DNA from: Tetrahymena thermophila SB210
Taxonomy: Eukaryota > Ciliophora > Oligohymenophorea > Hymenostomatida > Tetrahymenidae
NCBI RefSeq assembly: GCF_000189635.1
Contig: NW_002476370.1
Span: forward strand, 496,001-560,000
Direction of reading: 5' to 3'
DNA length: 64,000 nucleotides
Position numbers and translations under genes: made by a program. Shown here in pieces: positions 49,497 to 60,260 of the stretch (the first letter of the stretch is position 1; every line of letters begins with the position of its first letter). The notes below the pieces were generated by a model. It did no database searches. It had not been told where the DNA came from and saw only the letters and a list, made by a program, of their open reading frames with translations.

Positions 49497-50954
49497 ATGG
49501 AGTAGAAGCCACCGTTTTAAAATCCGCTTTAGAAACTGTAAGATCGAGGGACTAAAATGGATTAAAGCAGCGGCTCCTGCATGAGCAAATAAGCTGAGGA
49601 GTAGAAGCGATTGTAAATTTCTTAATACTAATTAAGAAAACAATTGTAAATGCTCCGAAACATGCGAGGAGAGTAAACAAGCTGTGTTTCATTATATATT
49701 CCTGAGAGAAAGAAATTATATGAAGTTGTCAATTATTTACAGTAAGAAGAAAGTGGTGCAGCCTCTATTAAAAATACCCAAAATCGTAAATCTGTGCAGA
49801 GTGCTTTATCAATGCTCCGTGAACGTTTGAAGAATTTCAACCTTCACAAAAAGTATCCTAAAGGTATGATTTTCTTTTGTGCTGATTCTCTAGATTCTAA
49901 GCGTCTTTTGATCGAAATTCTAGATCCTCCAAAGGCAGTTCAGTCTTTCCGCTATTCTTGCAATACCATATTTTATCTAGATGACCTTGAATATATGCTT
50001 AAGGACTAACCAACATATGGTTTTGTTGTCGCAGACGGACATGGATATCTGATAGCTACAGTCTGCGGCTTTGATATTTAAATCCTCTAAAGTAAATAAG
50101 AGGATCTTCCTAATAAACATAACAAAGGTGGTTAGTCGTCTTTAAGATTTTCTAGGCTTTGCGATGCTGCGAGAGAAAGATTAGTTAAGAATATAGCTGA
50201 CGCTATGAGAAGATGCTATGCTAATGAGAATGGAACATAAACTAATCTTAGTGGAATAGTGCTTTGTGGAATGAGTGATATCAAAGATAAAGTGCAAAAA
50301 GAGCTTTAGCAGTTATGTCCTTGCATAGAGAACAAAATAGTTGCTAGCTATGATGTAAGTTATAGTGGTTAAGCAGGACTAAAGTAGGCTCTTTAAATGA
50401 GTACCGAGATGTTAAAGTTAGACTAACTCTTTTAAGAGATGAATCTCCTCAGTGACTTTTTCGCTAATTTCAGTCTTGAAACAAGCAAAGTTGTTTATGG
50501 AGGAGAGCTAACTGTTCGAGCTTTAGAAGAAGGAAATGTTAAAAAGCTAATTCTCTGCTAGGATTCAGAACTTCAAAGAGTTACAGTTTATAACTCTAAA
50601 ACTCAAGAAGAAACTATCTAATACTTAATGCCATCACAAGTGAAAGCACTCTAAGACTCTATTTCAAAGACTAGTGACTAAGAAGCCAACAATAAGAAAA
50701 ACTAATTACAAGTATACTCACAATAAAACATCAACGAATGGATTGTTGAAAATATTTCTTCATTTAGTTAAGATTTAGAAATTGTTTTTGTAAGTGATAA
50801 GACTTAGTAAGGCGTTTAGTTTTCTAAAAGCTTTTAAGGAGTTGGTGCTTATCTCAAATACTCTCTTGATTACTCATCACTTCATGCTCAAGAAAAAGAG
50901 AATGACCAACTTGAACAAGAATATTGCTATGATGACGAGGAAGGTTTTATTTGA
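49497..50954 (+). CDS. eRF1 family paralogue (class 1 peptide release factor-like)
   Basis: This is a 485-residue single-exon frame covering all three eRF1 domains. N domain: GEQTSCVSLYIP, then SIKN at residues 90-93 where canonical eRF1 has NIKS, and YSCNTIF at 153-159 matching the conserved YxCxxxF stop-codon-reading motif. M domain: KGGQSSLRFSRL with GGQ at 211-213, the motif that triggers peptidyl-tRNA hydrolysis. C domain: VSYSGQAGLKQALQMSTEML and VSDKTQQGVQFSKSFQGVGA, which binds eRF3, ending in an acidic tail. All three domains match the order in canonical eRF1 (about 440 residues). A ~50-residue Gln-rich N-terminal extension is present. It may be a second release factor or a ribosome-rescue variant. 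The start at 49497 is the ATG nearest the conserved region; ATG 49344 is in frame upstream. Confidence 0.9.
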
Positions 50955-52319
50955 AGAGTTTTGACTCTATTTCTTCTAAAAAATAATCTTTAAATATCAA
51001 AAAAGATTATCTCTGAAAATAATTGCTATTATATAAAAAATAATAACTTCATTAAATTTATATCTCTCTTTAATATATAACGTTACCAGTAAGTATATAT
51101 TTGTTGAACAATTTAAGAATTTCAACCAATTTAAATAAAACTCCACATATAAAAATAACATTTAAATTCTCAATAATCTAAAAAAAACAATATTTTTTTT
51201 TATAAAATATTTTCAAACGCTAAATGTTTAGATAATTGAAATCCCTTTAAAATTGATTTAAATTTTTGGATAAACTTTATTGTAAAATTTAGTAATTTTA
51301 ATTTTTCTATTCTAATTTAATAATGAATGACTTGACTTAATTAACAACAAAAAAAACAGTGAAATAAAATAGAAAGACAGTAATTGTATTTTTCTTTTAT
51401 ATAATCATATTTTAATTAAAGATATGTGTGTGGTTGATTTTAATAAAATTCAAAATACAGTTAGAAATTATGATATTCTTGAAATAGATTACTATCTATC
51501 TATTTATCTACTGCTTTTAACCTCAATAACTTTTTTTTCTTATTTTTATTGTCTATCCAAAAATCATCATTTATTCCATTATTTTCAAAATATTTTATAG
51601 TAAAATTATATTTAATAATTATCAAATAAAAAAATAAATAATTTTTTTGATATTTTGATGTTTAAAATTGGATTTAATTGACAAAGAAAAAACAGTGAAT
51701 TAAAATAGAAAGACAGTAATTGTATTTTTCTTTTTATAATTATATTTTAGTTAATAAATAAAAGATATGTGTGTGGATGATTTTAAATAAATTCAAAACA
51801 CTGTTAATAAATTATAATATTCTTGAAATAGATTGCTATCTACTGCTTTTAACCTCAATTCTTTTTATTTCTTATTTCTATTATCATCTAAAATTTATCA
51901 TCTATTTCGTCATTTTCAAAATATCTTTTCTTAAAATTATATTAAATAATTATCAAATTAAAAATTAAAATTATTTTTTTTGATATTTTGATATTTAAAA
52001 TGATATTTTTTTTTTAAATAATGTTTTTTTTGTAATTTTTTAATTATGATTTCTATAGAATTTTTATTCAGCTGCTTCATTTTATTTCAAATAAATGATG
52101 AAATATTGGACACAATTTTAAATCAATATGTTTTTAGTATTTTTTTAAAAAGTGGTTTAAAAATTAGGATAGATAGTAATTTCAAATAACAATCAATAAC
52201 ATTTTCAAGCTTTAATTTTTTTCTATTTTTATCTTGAAATTAAAAAGTGAAGGCAAAAATTAATTTTTCAACTTAATTAAATAAATTATTTAAAAATAAA
52301 TTACTCTTTTTAATAAAAG
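50955..52319. other. intergenic with a 330-bp tandem duplication
   Basis: No supported gene was found. A tandem repeat at 51338-51995 fills the middle. The remainder is A+T-rich. Confidence 0.6.
51338..51995. repeat. two tandem copies of a ~330-bp unit
   Basis: Copy 1 runs about 51338-51660 and copy 2 about 51671-51995. Shared blocks include aatagaaagacagtaattgt, agatatgtgtgtgg, attcttgaaatagatt and ctactgcttttaacctcaat. Both copies can be read for about 40 codons as LEIDxYLxxxLLLLTSI, but in different frames relative to the nearest upstream ATG, so a shared gene is doubtful. Confidence 0.8.
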
Positions 52320-53000
52320 ATGAATACCTAAAACTAATCTATTAAATAAAACGAAAAAGAGTCTTCTTCTCAAAAATCAGAAAACCAAAAGCCTAAAGAT
52401 TTGAAGATTCATACTTACAGTGAACAAATCGAATCTCTTTCTGATTTTAATAAAATAGTGGCTAGGTTAGATAATATTAAAGGGATAAATGTTCAAGAAA
52501 GTTTCTTACCATGCAAATCCTTCTCTTGGACAGTAAATACTGTTTTTGATATCTATGAAGCTGATGCATAAGGAAAAAGGTTAGATAACTTTACACCCCC
52601 TATCTTTCAAGCAGTTTTGAAATATTAAAAATGCGCTTGTAAAAGCACTGATAGTAGATTAAAGATTGAAATCAGAGCTAAAACAGAAAATCATTAAAAA
52701 GTAGAACCTTTCTTAGTACTCAATGAAAATTACTCATGTTGCTCTTTTGGAACTTGCGAAATATAAATCAAGAATAATGAAAATATGCAAGTAATTGGCT
52801 AAATATAAAAAGGATGTATGCAATCAATTAAAGTCCATAGTTCATACATTAATTAGATCCAATTTAATAGTCCATTCTGCTAATCTTGCAGCTAAGTTGT
52901 TTATAATGTTTAAGATTCTGATAATAATAAAACAAGCTTATTATATAAGATGAAATGCAGAAGTGAAGGGCTTAACTATGAAGTAGGATTTCCAAATTGA
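52320..53000 (+). CDS. phospholipid-scramblase-like protein
   Basis: This is a 226-residue single-exon frame. After a polar N-terminus (~45 residues), the region ESLSDFNKIVARLDNIKGIN and onward shows the scramblase-type pattern: a YEAD..GKRL strand, Cys clusters (YQKCACKST; YSCCSFGTCEIQI) matching the paired-Cys region, then IGQIQKG, PFCQSC and YKMKCRSEGLNYEVGFP. This order agrees with the 12-stranded barrel of phospholipid scramblases, which move lipids between leaflets or act as membrane-linked regulators. The frame stops at TGA immediately after FPN. However, the same frame continues for 26 more codons with a hydrophobic, family-like C-terminal helix (NKKLIYLASIVYLGLI). The protein is therefore either truncated or read through. 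The family call is by pattern and moderately sure. Confidence 0.65.
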
Positions 53001-53081
53001 TACAATACCAATAAAAAATTAATCTATCTTGCATCAATAGTTTATCTCGGATTAATAAATTCAGAGTAAAGAAATTCTTGA
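53001..53081 (+). other. in-frame continuation beyond the scramblase-like stop
   Basis: Directly after the TGA at 52998, the frame continues for 26 codons with NKKLIYLASIVYLGLINSEQ before another TGA at 53079. Scramblase C-termini usually carry a hydrophobic helix at this position that starts with Lys and ends in an acidic residue. No splice site explains skipping the TGA. Confidence 0.5.
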
Positions 53082-53747
53082 TCATAAAAAATTTATTATT
53101 TTAAATAAAATTATAGAGTTTATTAACCTAATAATGGATTTAGCATGTAAAATTTATAAAATAATCTGTATTAAATTTTATTAAGATAAAATATTTGAAT
53201 GAAATATGTCATATAAAATAAATCTAAACTGTAAAAAGAAATAATAGTTTATTTAATTATATTTATTATCAAATGTATCCTTTTTTTTATTATTTTCAAA
53301 TTACCTAATTTCTATAAAATAAAAATAAAATATTTAAGATTATTATATTCCCTCAAAAAAATCATCTCAGTCTTCAATAAATAATTTATTTTTTTAGTAG
53401 ATATTTTTATTTTGTTTTAAAAGTTATTCAAACAGATAAAAAATGAAAGTGACTATTGTTATTTTAATTTATTTTGTTTATAATTACTTCAAAGTTAATA
53501 TGAGCAAAAACTGTCTCACCATAAATAAATGATATAAACACTATATATTGCCAGACTTATTTGATAAATTAATTTTAATCTTTTTAAATTTTGATCATAA
53601 GCATCTGATAAATTTTGATTAAATTTAATACAAAAATAAATTTAATTTAAGCAAAAAAAAAATAAATTAATTCAGATTATAATATATTCTCAACTATGTA
53701 TAATAATTGGGTTATTCTTTATATAATATGCATTAGACGTTATTAAT
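53082..53747. other. intergenic between convergent genes
   Basis: This is A+T-rich sequence between the scramblase-like gene and the stop of the large receptor gene. No gene was seen. Confidence 0.6.
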
Positions 53748-56700
53748 TCATTAATCTATATTTTCTATTACTTATTTGAGCGAAAAAATATTAAATAGCT
53801 TAGATACCAGCTTAGTTCTCTAATTTTTAATATATTTTAGTGAGACTTGCATCATAACAAAAGACAATAAGAGTTAAACAAATACTAAATTCAAGATTAA
53901 AGTCAAAATAAACATTAAGAAGAACTAGTTAGACTCGCCTGGAGATTAGCCACTAGATATTGATAGGATTACATAGTAATATGATAAAACTATTAATACT
54001 GAAAATATTACTGACAATCTTTTTCCTAGTTTGCCCTTTTTGTAGGTTAACTGGATTAAAAGAGAAAATAATTCAATTATTATTGAATTTACTATTGCTA
54101 CTACAATTTATTAAGAAATTTCTTTATATTAACCGAATATGATTGATATAGCTATCTAGTGAATGATCTTTATATAGAAAAGAGTGAATCTTGTTGATCT
54201 AGATATAATATTGTCAAATATATAGAAGATTCCTAAAAATTAATGGAAAATGATTATCTTTTTTATTGTCGATATTTGTAAATAATTTCTTTAATCTTTT
54301 TCTTTTAAACAAGATTCTTTAGTTTGAACCTCATTGATTTGACAAGCAGTTTCTTGTTAGGTTTTTTATTCTTAACATTCTTCTAATTTTATAGAGAGTT
54401 CTTTCTCTTATTAATTTTAATCATTTTTTAAATAATTAATCTAAAGTAAATTATTATTTTGTCCTTAATTTTTAATTTAAAGTTAACTTTTTCTAATTGA
54501 TCTCATTATTGATTCACTATCTTAAATCACTAATTCTTATATGTTTTATTTTTACATGTTGAAATCATCTTCTTAATTATTGCTAACTTAAATTAGAGGG
54601 TTAGTAGGAGCTTAAAATGGTGATGTTAGAATTTAATTTTATCCAGAATTCGATTTTTGGTTAATAAATACTTTTTATGTAGATTAAATACTTTTGTTTT
54701 CGCTTTCGCAGTCTTTGCTTTACTCACCCCTTATTTTTTACTCTAAATTTTTAATTTACTATTGATATTTATCTACCAAACTTTTTTGCTCTTCTTCGTT
54801 ATTTTTGTTATTTATTCTAGTAATAGTCTTCTAATCTAAGTATCTTCCAACAAAAAACAATACAATCTAATTGATGGTGAAAATAGATAGCATCCAAAAT
54901 GATATATATAAATAAAATTGTGAAAAGTTTTCCAAATTTTTAATGCCTTAATCACTAAAAACTGTTTATAGATTTTTATTTTTTACAAATAAATCATCTA
55001 AATCCTCAATTACAGTTGTCGGTGCTTATTTTTAGCAAAAGCAGGCATAATTATTACTATTTTATTTTAATATACTACAATTTTATTTTGTCCAAATTTA
55101 ATCTGCTGACTGTAAACATGTCATATTGTATTTACTGCTTGCTTTGGCGTTATTAAATTAGTACATTATAGTAGAGTTGGTAATAGGATTTTTGGTTTGA
55201 GTACTATTTATAGATGTTGTAATAACTTAATTATTTGAGTAGTTAAAATTAGAACTTAAGTTATTTAATTTTTAAACATAAGCCTAAAAACTAGAAGTAT
55301 TTTAATAAATATTTTCTTAATATGTATTTCTTGTAATCACGAAGGTGTTTGCTGAGCTTGGTGCTAATTAATTATCACTATCGAATGGAAGAGCATATTG
55401 TTTTAGGTTTTTTTGAGTAATTTAATCTGATAAAAGAGTAGATAAATTTCCTTACAAAATAAGCTCTCCCTGGTTTGGGAGGATACTATTTGATAGAATA
55501 CTTCCTATTTAATTAGTCAAATTATTATATTGCGTGAAATCACTCTATTAATTATTTGTATTTTAAGTTACTGTTGAATTCAAAATTTTAAACGAATCGA
55601 CTAAATTCTATATTTGTAAATCGTTGTTCTTCTAGAATTGGTTTACATTATTGTTTTATGTATTGCTAATTATAGACTAAACTTGATTGTAAATAGAATT
55701 TTTTTACTAGTCAGATTAAGTAATGATTGATTGTTATAATTATGCAATTACTTTATTTGAATACGTAGATATAAGAGAAGATTATGGTAAGGTTTGAGAT
55801 TATTATTATAAATTTGCAACTAAATTTGTTTTTAAATTGCTAATTATTTGGGAGTTATCGTATTAACTATTTTTACTGACATCTTCACCAATGATACATA
55901 AATTAGCTATTTGATTGCTTGTTTAGCTATTTTAGTTTTGTTATATAAGTTTATTTGCCATTTAATAATAATTAGAATCTGTTAAATTCTATGAATAAAC
56001 TTAAATAGACAAAGTGCTATTAGTAACACCAAGTCTAGAATCAATTACTTAGCTCATTATGATTAAATTACCTTATGGTAAAATTGTTTAAAGAATATTA
56101 CTCATGCTTTAGTCATTCAATTATCTTCTAACTATATTCCAAGGCTAATCAATTTCTGAGTTTAAATCATCAATAGTGTTATAATAAAAGAACTAGTATT
56201 TTAATGGAGTATCTTCATCTGAACAATTCGAAAATTCAATGGAAAAATTAGTTTCAAGAGCTATACCTTGTTAAGGATTTACTTTTAAAATGCAATTTTA
56301 AGGAGGAATATTTATTTAAATTGTTATAGTTGAAACACTAGGCATGACATATGATGGATTGTAAACTGAAAAACGTACCTAAATAGTACTTTATGTAGGG
56401 TCAATTTACTTAAAATAATTCCATATTCTAAATCTGACTTTGTAGTAATCAAATTTGATAGCTCCAACAACATTATTTTTATATAAGAGAGCTCCTGCAT
56501 AAGATAAAATATCAGAAGAAACTTAAGAACTGTATATAAGTGAGAATTCTAGATCTTCATTCAGATTAAATTTTTGATCTGTCTATTAAATTGGAGTTAA
56601 CACTAGCAAAGGTGGTAAATCTAGCTCTGAAAAATAGCAAAATGCAATATCGCTAGATTTTCTGGTGTCTTTTGAAACTTAAACAGAGAGTTAGACAACT

Positions 56701-59700
56701 GTGTATGGAGGAAATGTACTGGCTGGAATACTAATACTACTCTAGCCTTATTAAAGGATTATTTTTTATTTGTTATAATCATAGCAATTTTAATCAGAGC
56801 TTCCGAGACTTTAGCAAATCCAATTAAAAGTGATAGATTAATCTGCTGTTGGACTTTAGACTTCATAATCTCTTGATGTTGAGTTTAAATTAAAAGGTCT
56901 TTAATAGCTAGCAATTTAATCACTTCCACCTTAAAGCATTACAAATAATTTGGTGATCAAAATATCAACCGATACATTTTATATTGTTTTTATACTGTTA
57001 TCTGATGTTAAGCTTAGTTAAAACTAATAATTTAAATAAAAATCTTAAGTATTAATAATTCATTTTTAATTTTCAATACATTTATAAAAGTTAAGCTTAA
57101 GAAAAGCCAAAATGTAAATTATAAATTAAATTATTATTTATTTTTTTGAAAATAAAATATTAGTAAAATTTTTAAAAAATGCATAATATTATTTAGAAAT
57201 TATTCTAAGTAGAATTTACCATAAAATTAAAAGTCTAATTAGAGGGTAAAGAGTAAGGAGAGATGTTTAAGTCAAATGTTGATTGACTATAGTTCTAAAT
57301 ACTTTATTATATCGATGTAAGATCAGAAGAAGTAATTTACAAATCTACAGGATCATAAAATTAAAAAACTTATCCTTAATCACAGATTTCTGTAACAAAT
57401 GAAAAATAGAAGCTTAAAGCCATATACCTATAACAATAAAAATAATTTAGAGAGAAAATTTAAATTAAATGATCATTTACCTATATATTGGAGGGTAAAT
57501 TGACTATAAATAGCTTATTCTAATTATTTTTTCTTTCTTATAGAAGATTTAAATTACTTGAGAGCTTGTATAATTAACCTTTAATGTATAACTGAATTTT
57601 ATTGTTATATTTTGATTTGAAGGAAATATTCCTGGACTTAATACCAAAGAAGTATTATTAAGTTAGTTATTTTGTAATATAGCTTAGTTGATTGCTTAAA
57701 GTTAGCTACTGTTTAAATTACCTGTTACTTCTACTAAGCTCCAACTAAAATTTAAAAGCCCTCTTCCAGCATCACTCACAATTTTATTCAAGGTGATATT
57801 GAAAGGATTACAAGTATTTTATGTTGAGTCATAGAAAAACAAGACTTAAGGTTTTCCATAAGGATATTATTTAACTTTATTTCTGAAGAACTATGTAATT
57901 GGCATATTATAATCAGTAAATTATAATGTACCCTATTAAAAATTAATTTGATCATTCTCCATAATTGTTGATGATTAATCTAAATATAATTTTTTAATAA
58001 AGAGATTATAAATCATATTTTATATTATATGTAAATTTTTCAATTTAAAATTCTTTAATATTATTTTAAATTTCATTTTAACTTTGAAAATAATATTTTT
58101 AAAAATAATCACTCTATATAAAATTCAATACCTAAATTTAAATAATCATGGTAGGTATTTTTTTCGATGAATGATTTAAGTATTTTTTATAAATGGATAT
58201 TATCTTATCCATTAAAATATTTTTAAAAATCAATTTTGACAGAAAGTAAAATAAATTCAACAAATGTTTACCTAAATCAACTTAAATTTGGTTTCCCTGA
58301 AGAGAACAGCTAGAATTGTTCCCAATTTTTTTCATAGTATTTTAATCAAAAACATACTTGCATAAATCTTGAGGAGAGCTAATATTAGTACCTAAGCTCT
58401 TTATTGGAGACCCAAAGTCAATAATTAGCTAAGGAATATTCCCACTAAGAAACATATCCAGGACAGCTATATCTTAGTAGCTACAGTGATAAAATATATT
58501 TCTTTGATCTTTTTGATTCAAGCATTTACATAAATTAGAATCAAACTTTCTAGTTTGACTATAGCAACTTGTACATTAATTTGAAGTAGCTAAAGAAGGA
58601 GTACATTCAAAGCAGGAATTGTCGCAGGAATAGCAGCTAGGATTTTAGTAATCAGTACATAGATCACAATTTAAAGAAGAAAAATTCTTTTAATATCCAT
58701 TCGGACAAATCTAAACACATGCTCCATTGAAGAAAAAGCTGCTATCTTTACATTTTAAGCATTGCTTATTTGAAGGCCCATTGCAGGTTAAGCACGTTTT
58801 ATCGCAAGGTAAGCATTAATTTAAATTATAATCAGGATATTCGCTTGGATCGCATTATTTAACACATAAAGAAGTTGATATTTATTTTAAATAGTTTGTA
58901 TTGCAAGCAGTACATTGTGTCTTGTCTGTTCCATTACATGTTGAGCATGATGAATCACATGGGTAACATTTTGACTGTCCAGAGTTATTAGGTAATTACA
59001 CTTCTGATGCTTAACATGTATTAACACATTAATCCTGAGAACTATAGAGTTTACAAACACAGTTAAGTGTAGAGTCAGTACAGCTCTAGCATAACGCATT
59101 ACATTTTTTGCAATATTTAGAATTAGTTGTAGGTGAGGTTTCTATATACAAGCCTAAACTTGTATCACAATCAGAAACGCATAAGTTGTTCGCAAGAACT
59201 GAAATATAGTATGAAGGCTATTAGCAAGTTAAACAGCCAGATTAATCACAAGTTTAGCATGAAGGAGTGCATCTAACACATGTATTACTTGCATTTAATA
59301 TGTAACCATCTGAGCAAACCAGACAACTATTATCGTCACATTGGAGACAATAAAGAGGACACTTTTTTTATAAATTTATAAATAAATATTTTTTGGGAAA
59401 AAATTGAATTAATCATTTAAATAATAAAAATAAATTTACAAATTAGAGTAAAACATTAGATCCTGCAAATCCAAAAGGATAAATGGCTTAGTTTTTATCG
59501 TATATTTTAAACTAAAGATTTAATTACTTTGATTTTATGTCATAAATAGTTTTTGTATATATTGCTCTCAGATCGTTAAGACTTTTACCTGTATCAAATT
59601 ATATAGTATCTTCTGTTTAATTTCCGTTTATAGTTATAGTATTTTATTAAATAATAGTACTAGATTAATCAAATAAATATATAGTTAACCATATATAAAT

Positions 59701-60260
59701 CTTTTATATGTACAAGTTAGTATAGCCTGCAGTAGTTTAACTTTTTTTAAATTAAAACATAAATTGGTATTAAAATAAAATAACTAATGATTGAATATTA
59801 TAGAATGTATTTTAATATTTATAAATAAGGTACTTATAAAAAAATGTTAATGTAGTTCCTGAATGGCAATTAGGTCCAGTAAGATATTGCCAAGTTGATT
59901 TAAACATCCCTGTAGTCTATTTTGTAAAATACTAGTAGCAATCTGGAGTAGAAACATCTGGTAAAACATCTCCTTAAGCAATATTCATAAAATTTGCCAC
60001 ACAAGTGTATTATCCTTTTTTATTTTTAAAACATTAAAGACAACTTAAAAATTTTAGAAACATTTAAATCTTACTAGTATATGGTTAGAAATGAAAGCTT
60101 GCTAAAATTTATTAATTTCCACAATCCATTGCTAAAGTATATGATTTCACACGAGAAACAAACGCTATTTAAAATAATTTTAATTTAAATATATTAAAGA
60201 TTTAGAAATTTTACTGCAAATGAGAGCAAAAATAAAAGTTGAAGATTTTATTAAAACCAT
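53748..60260 (-). CDS. large Cys-rich REJ/GPS receptor-like membrane protein
   Basis: The protein has 1947 residues in six exons: 60260-60215, 60164-59440, 59361-58272, 57979-57481, 57427-57220 and 57023-53748; introns are 50-292 nt and all phases fit. Order: a signal peptide (VLIKSSTFIFALIC); a ~245-residue N-terminal domain; about ten furin/growth-factor-receptor-type Cys repeats (CPLYCLQCDDNSCLVCSDGY and many CxxC pairs); a lectin-like segment; an REJ-type region (AGRGLLNFSWSL, FNWICQSLG, SISIPASTFPP); a GPS-like motif (CLQSADQIWTKQNC...CFC) before the first membrane helix (FYLYISFWMLSIFTINQIVLF); a ~250-residue Gln/Asn/Lys-rich cytosolic loop; and about four more helices near the C-terminus. 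REJ plus GPS plus helices is the arrangement of polycystin-1/sperm receptor proteins; no PLAT domain or ion pore was seen. It is probably a surface receptor. Confidence 0.85.

Noticed and set aside
51771-51968. 65-codon hydrophobic frame in the tandem repeat
   Set aside because: The equivalent frame is shifted in the other repeat copy, so it is not conserved as a protein.
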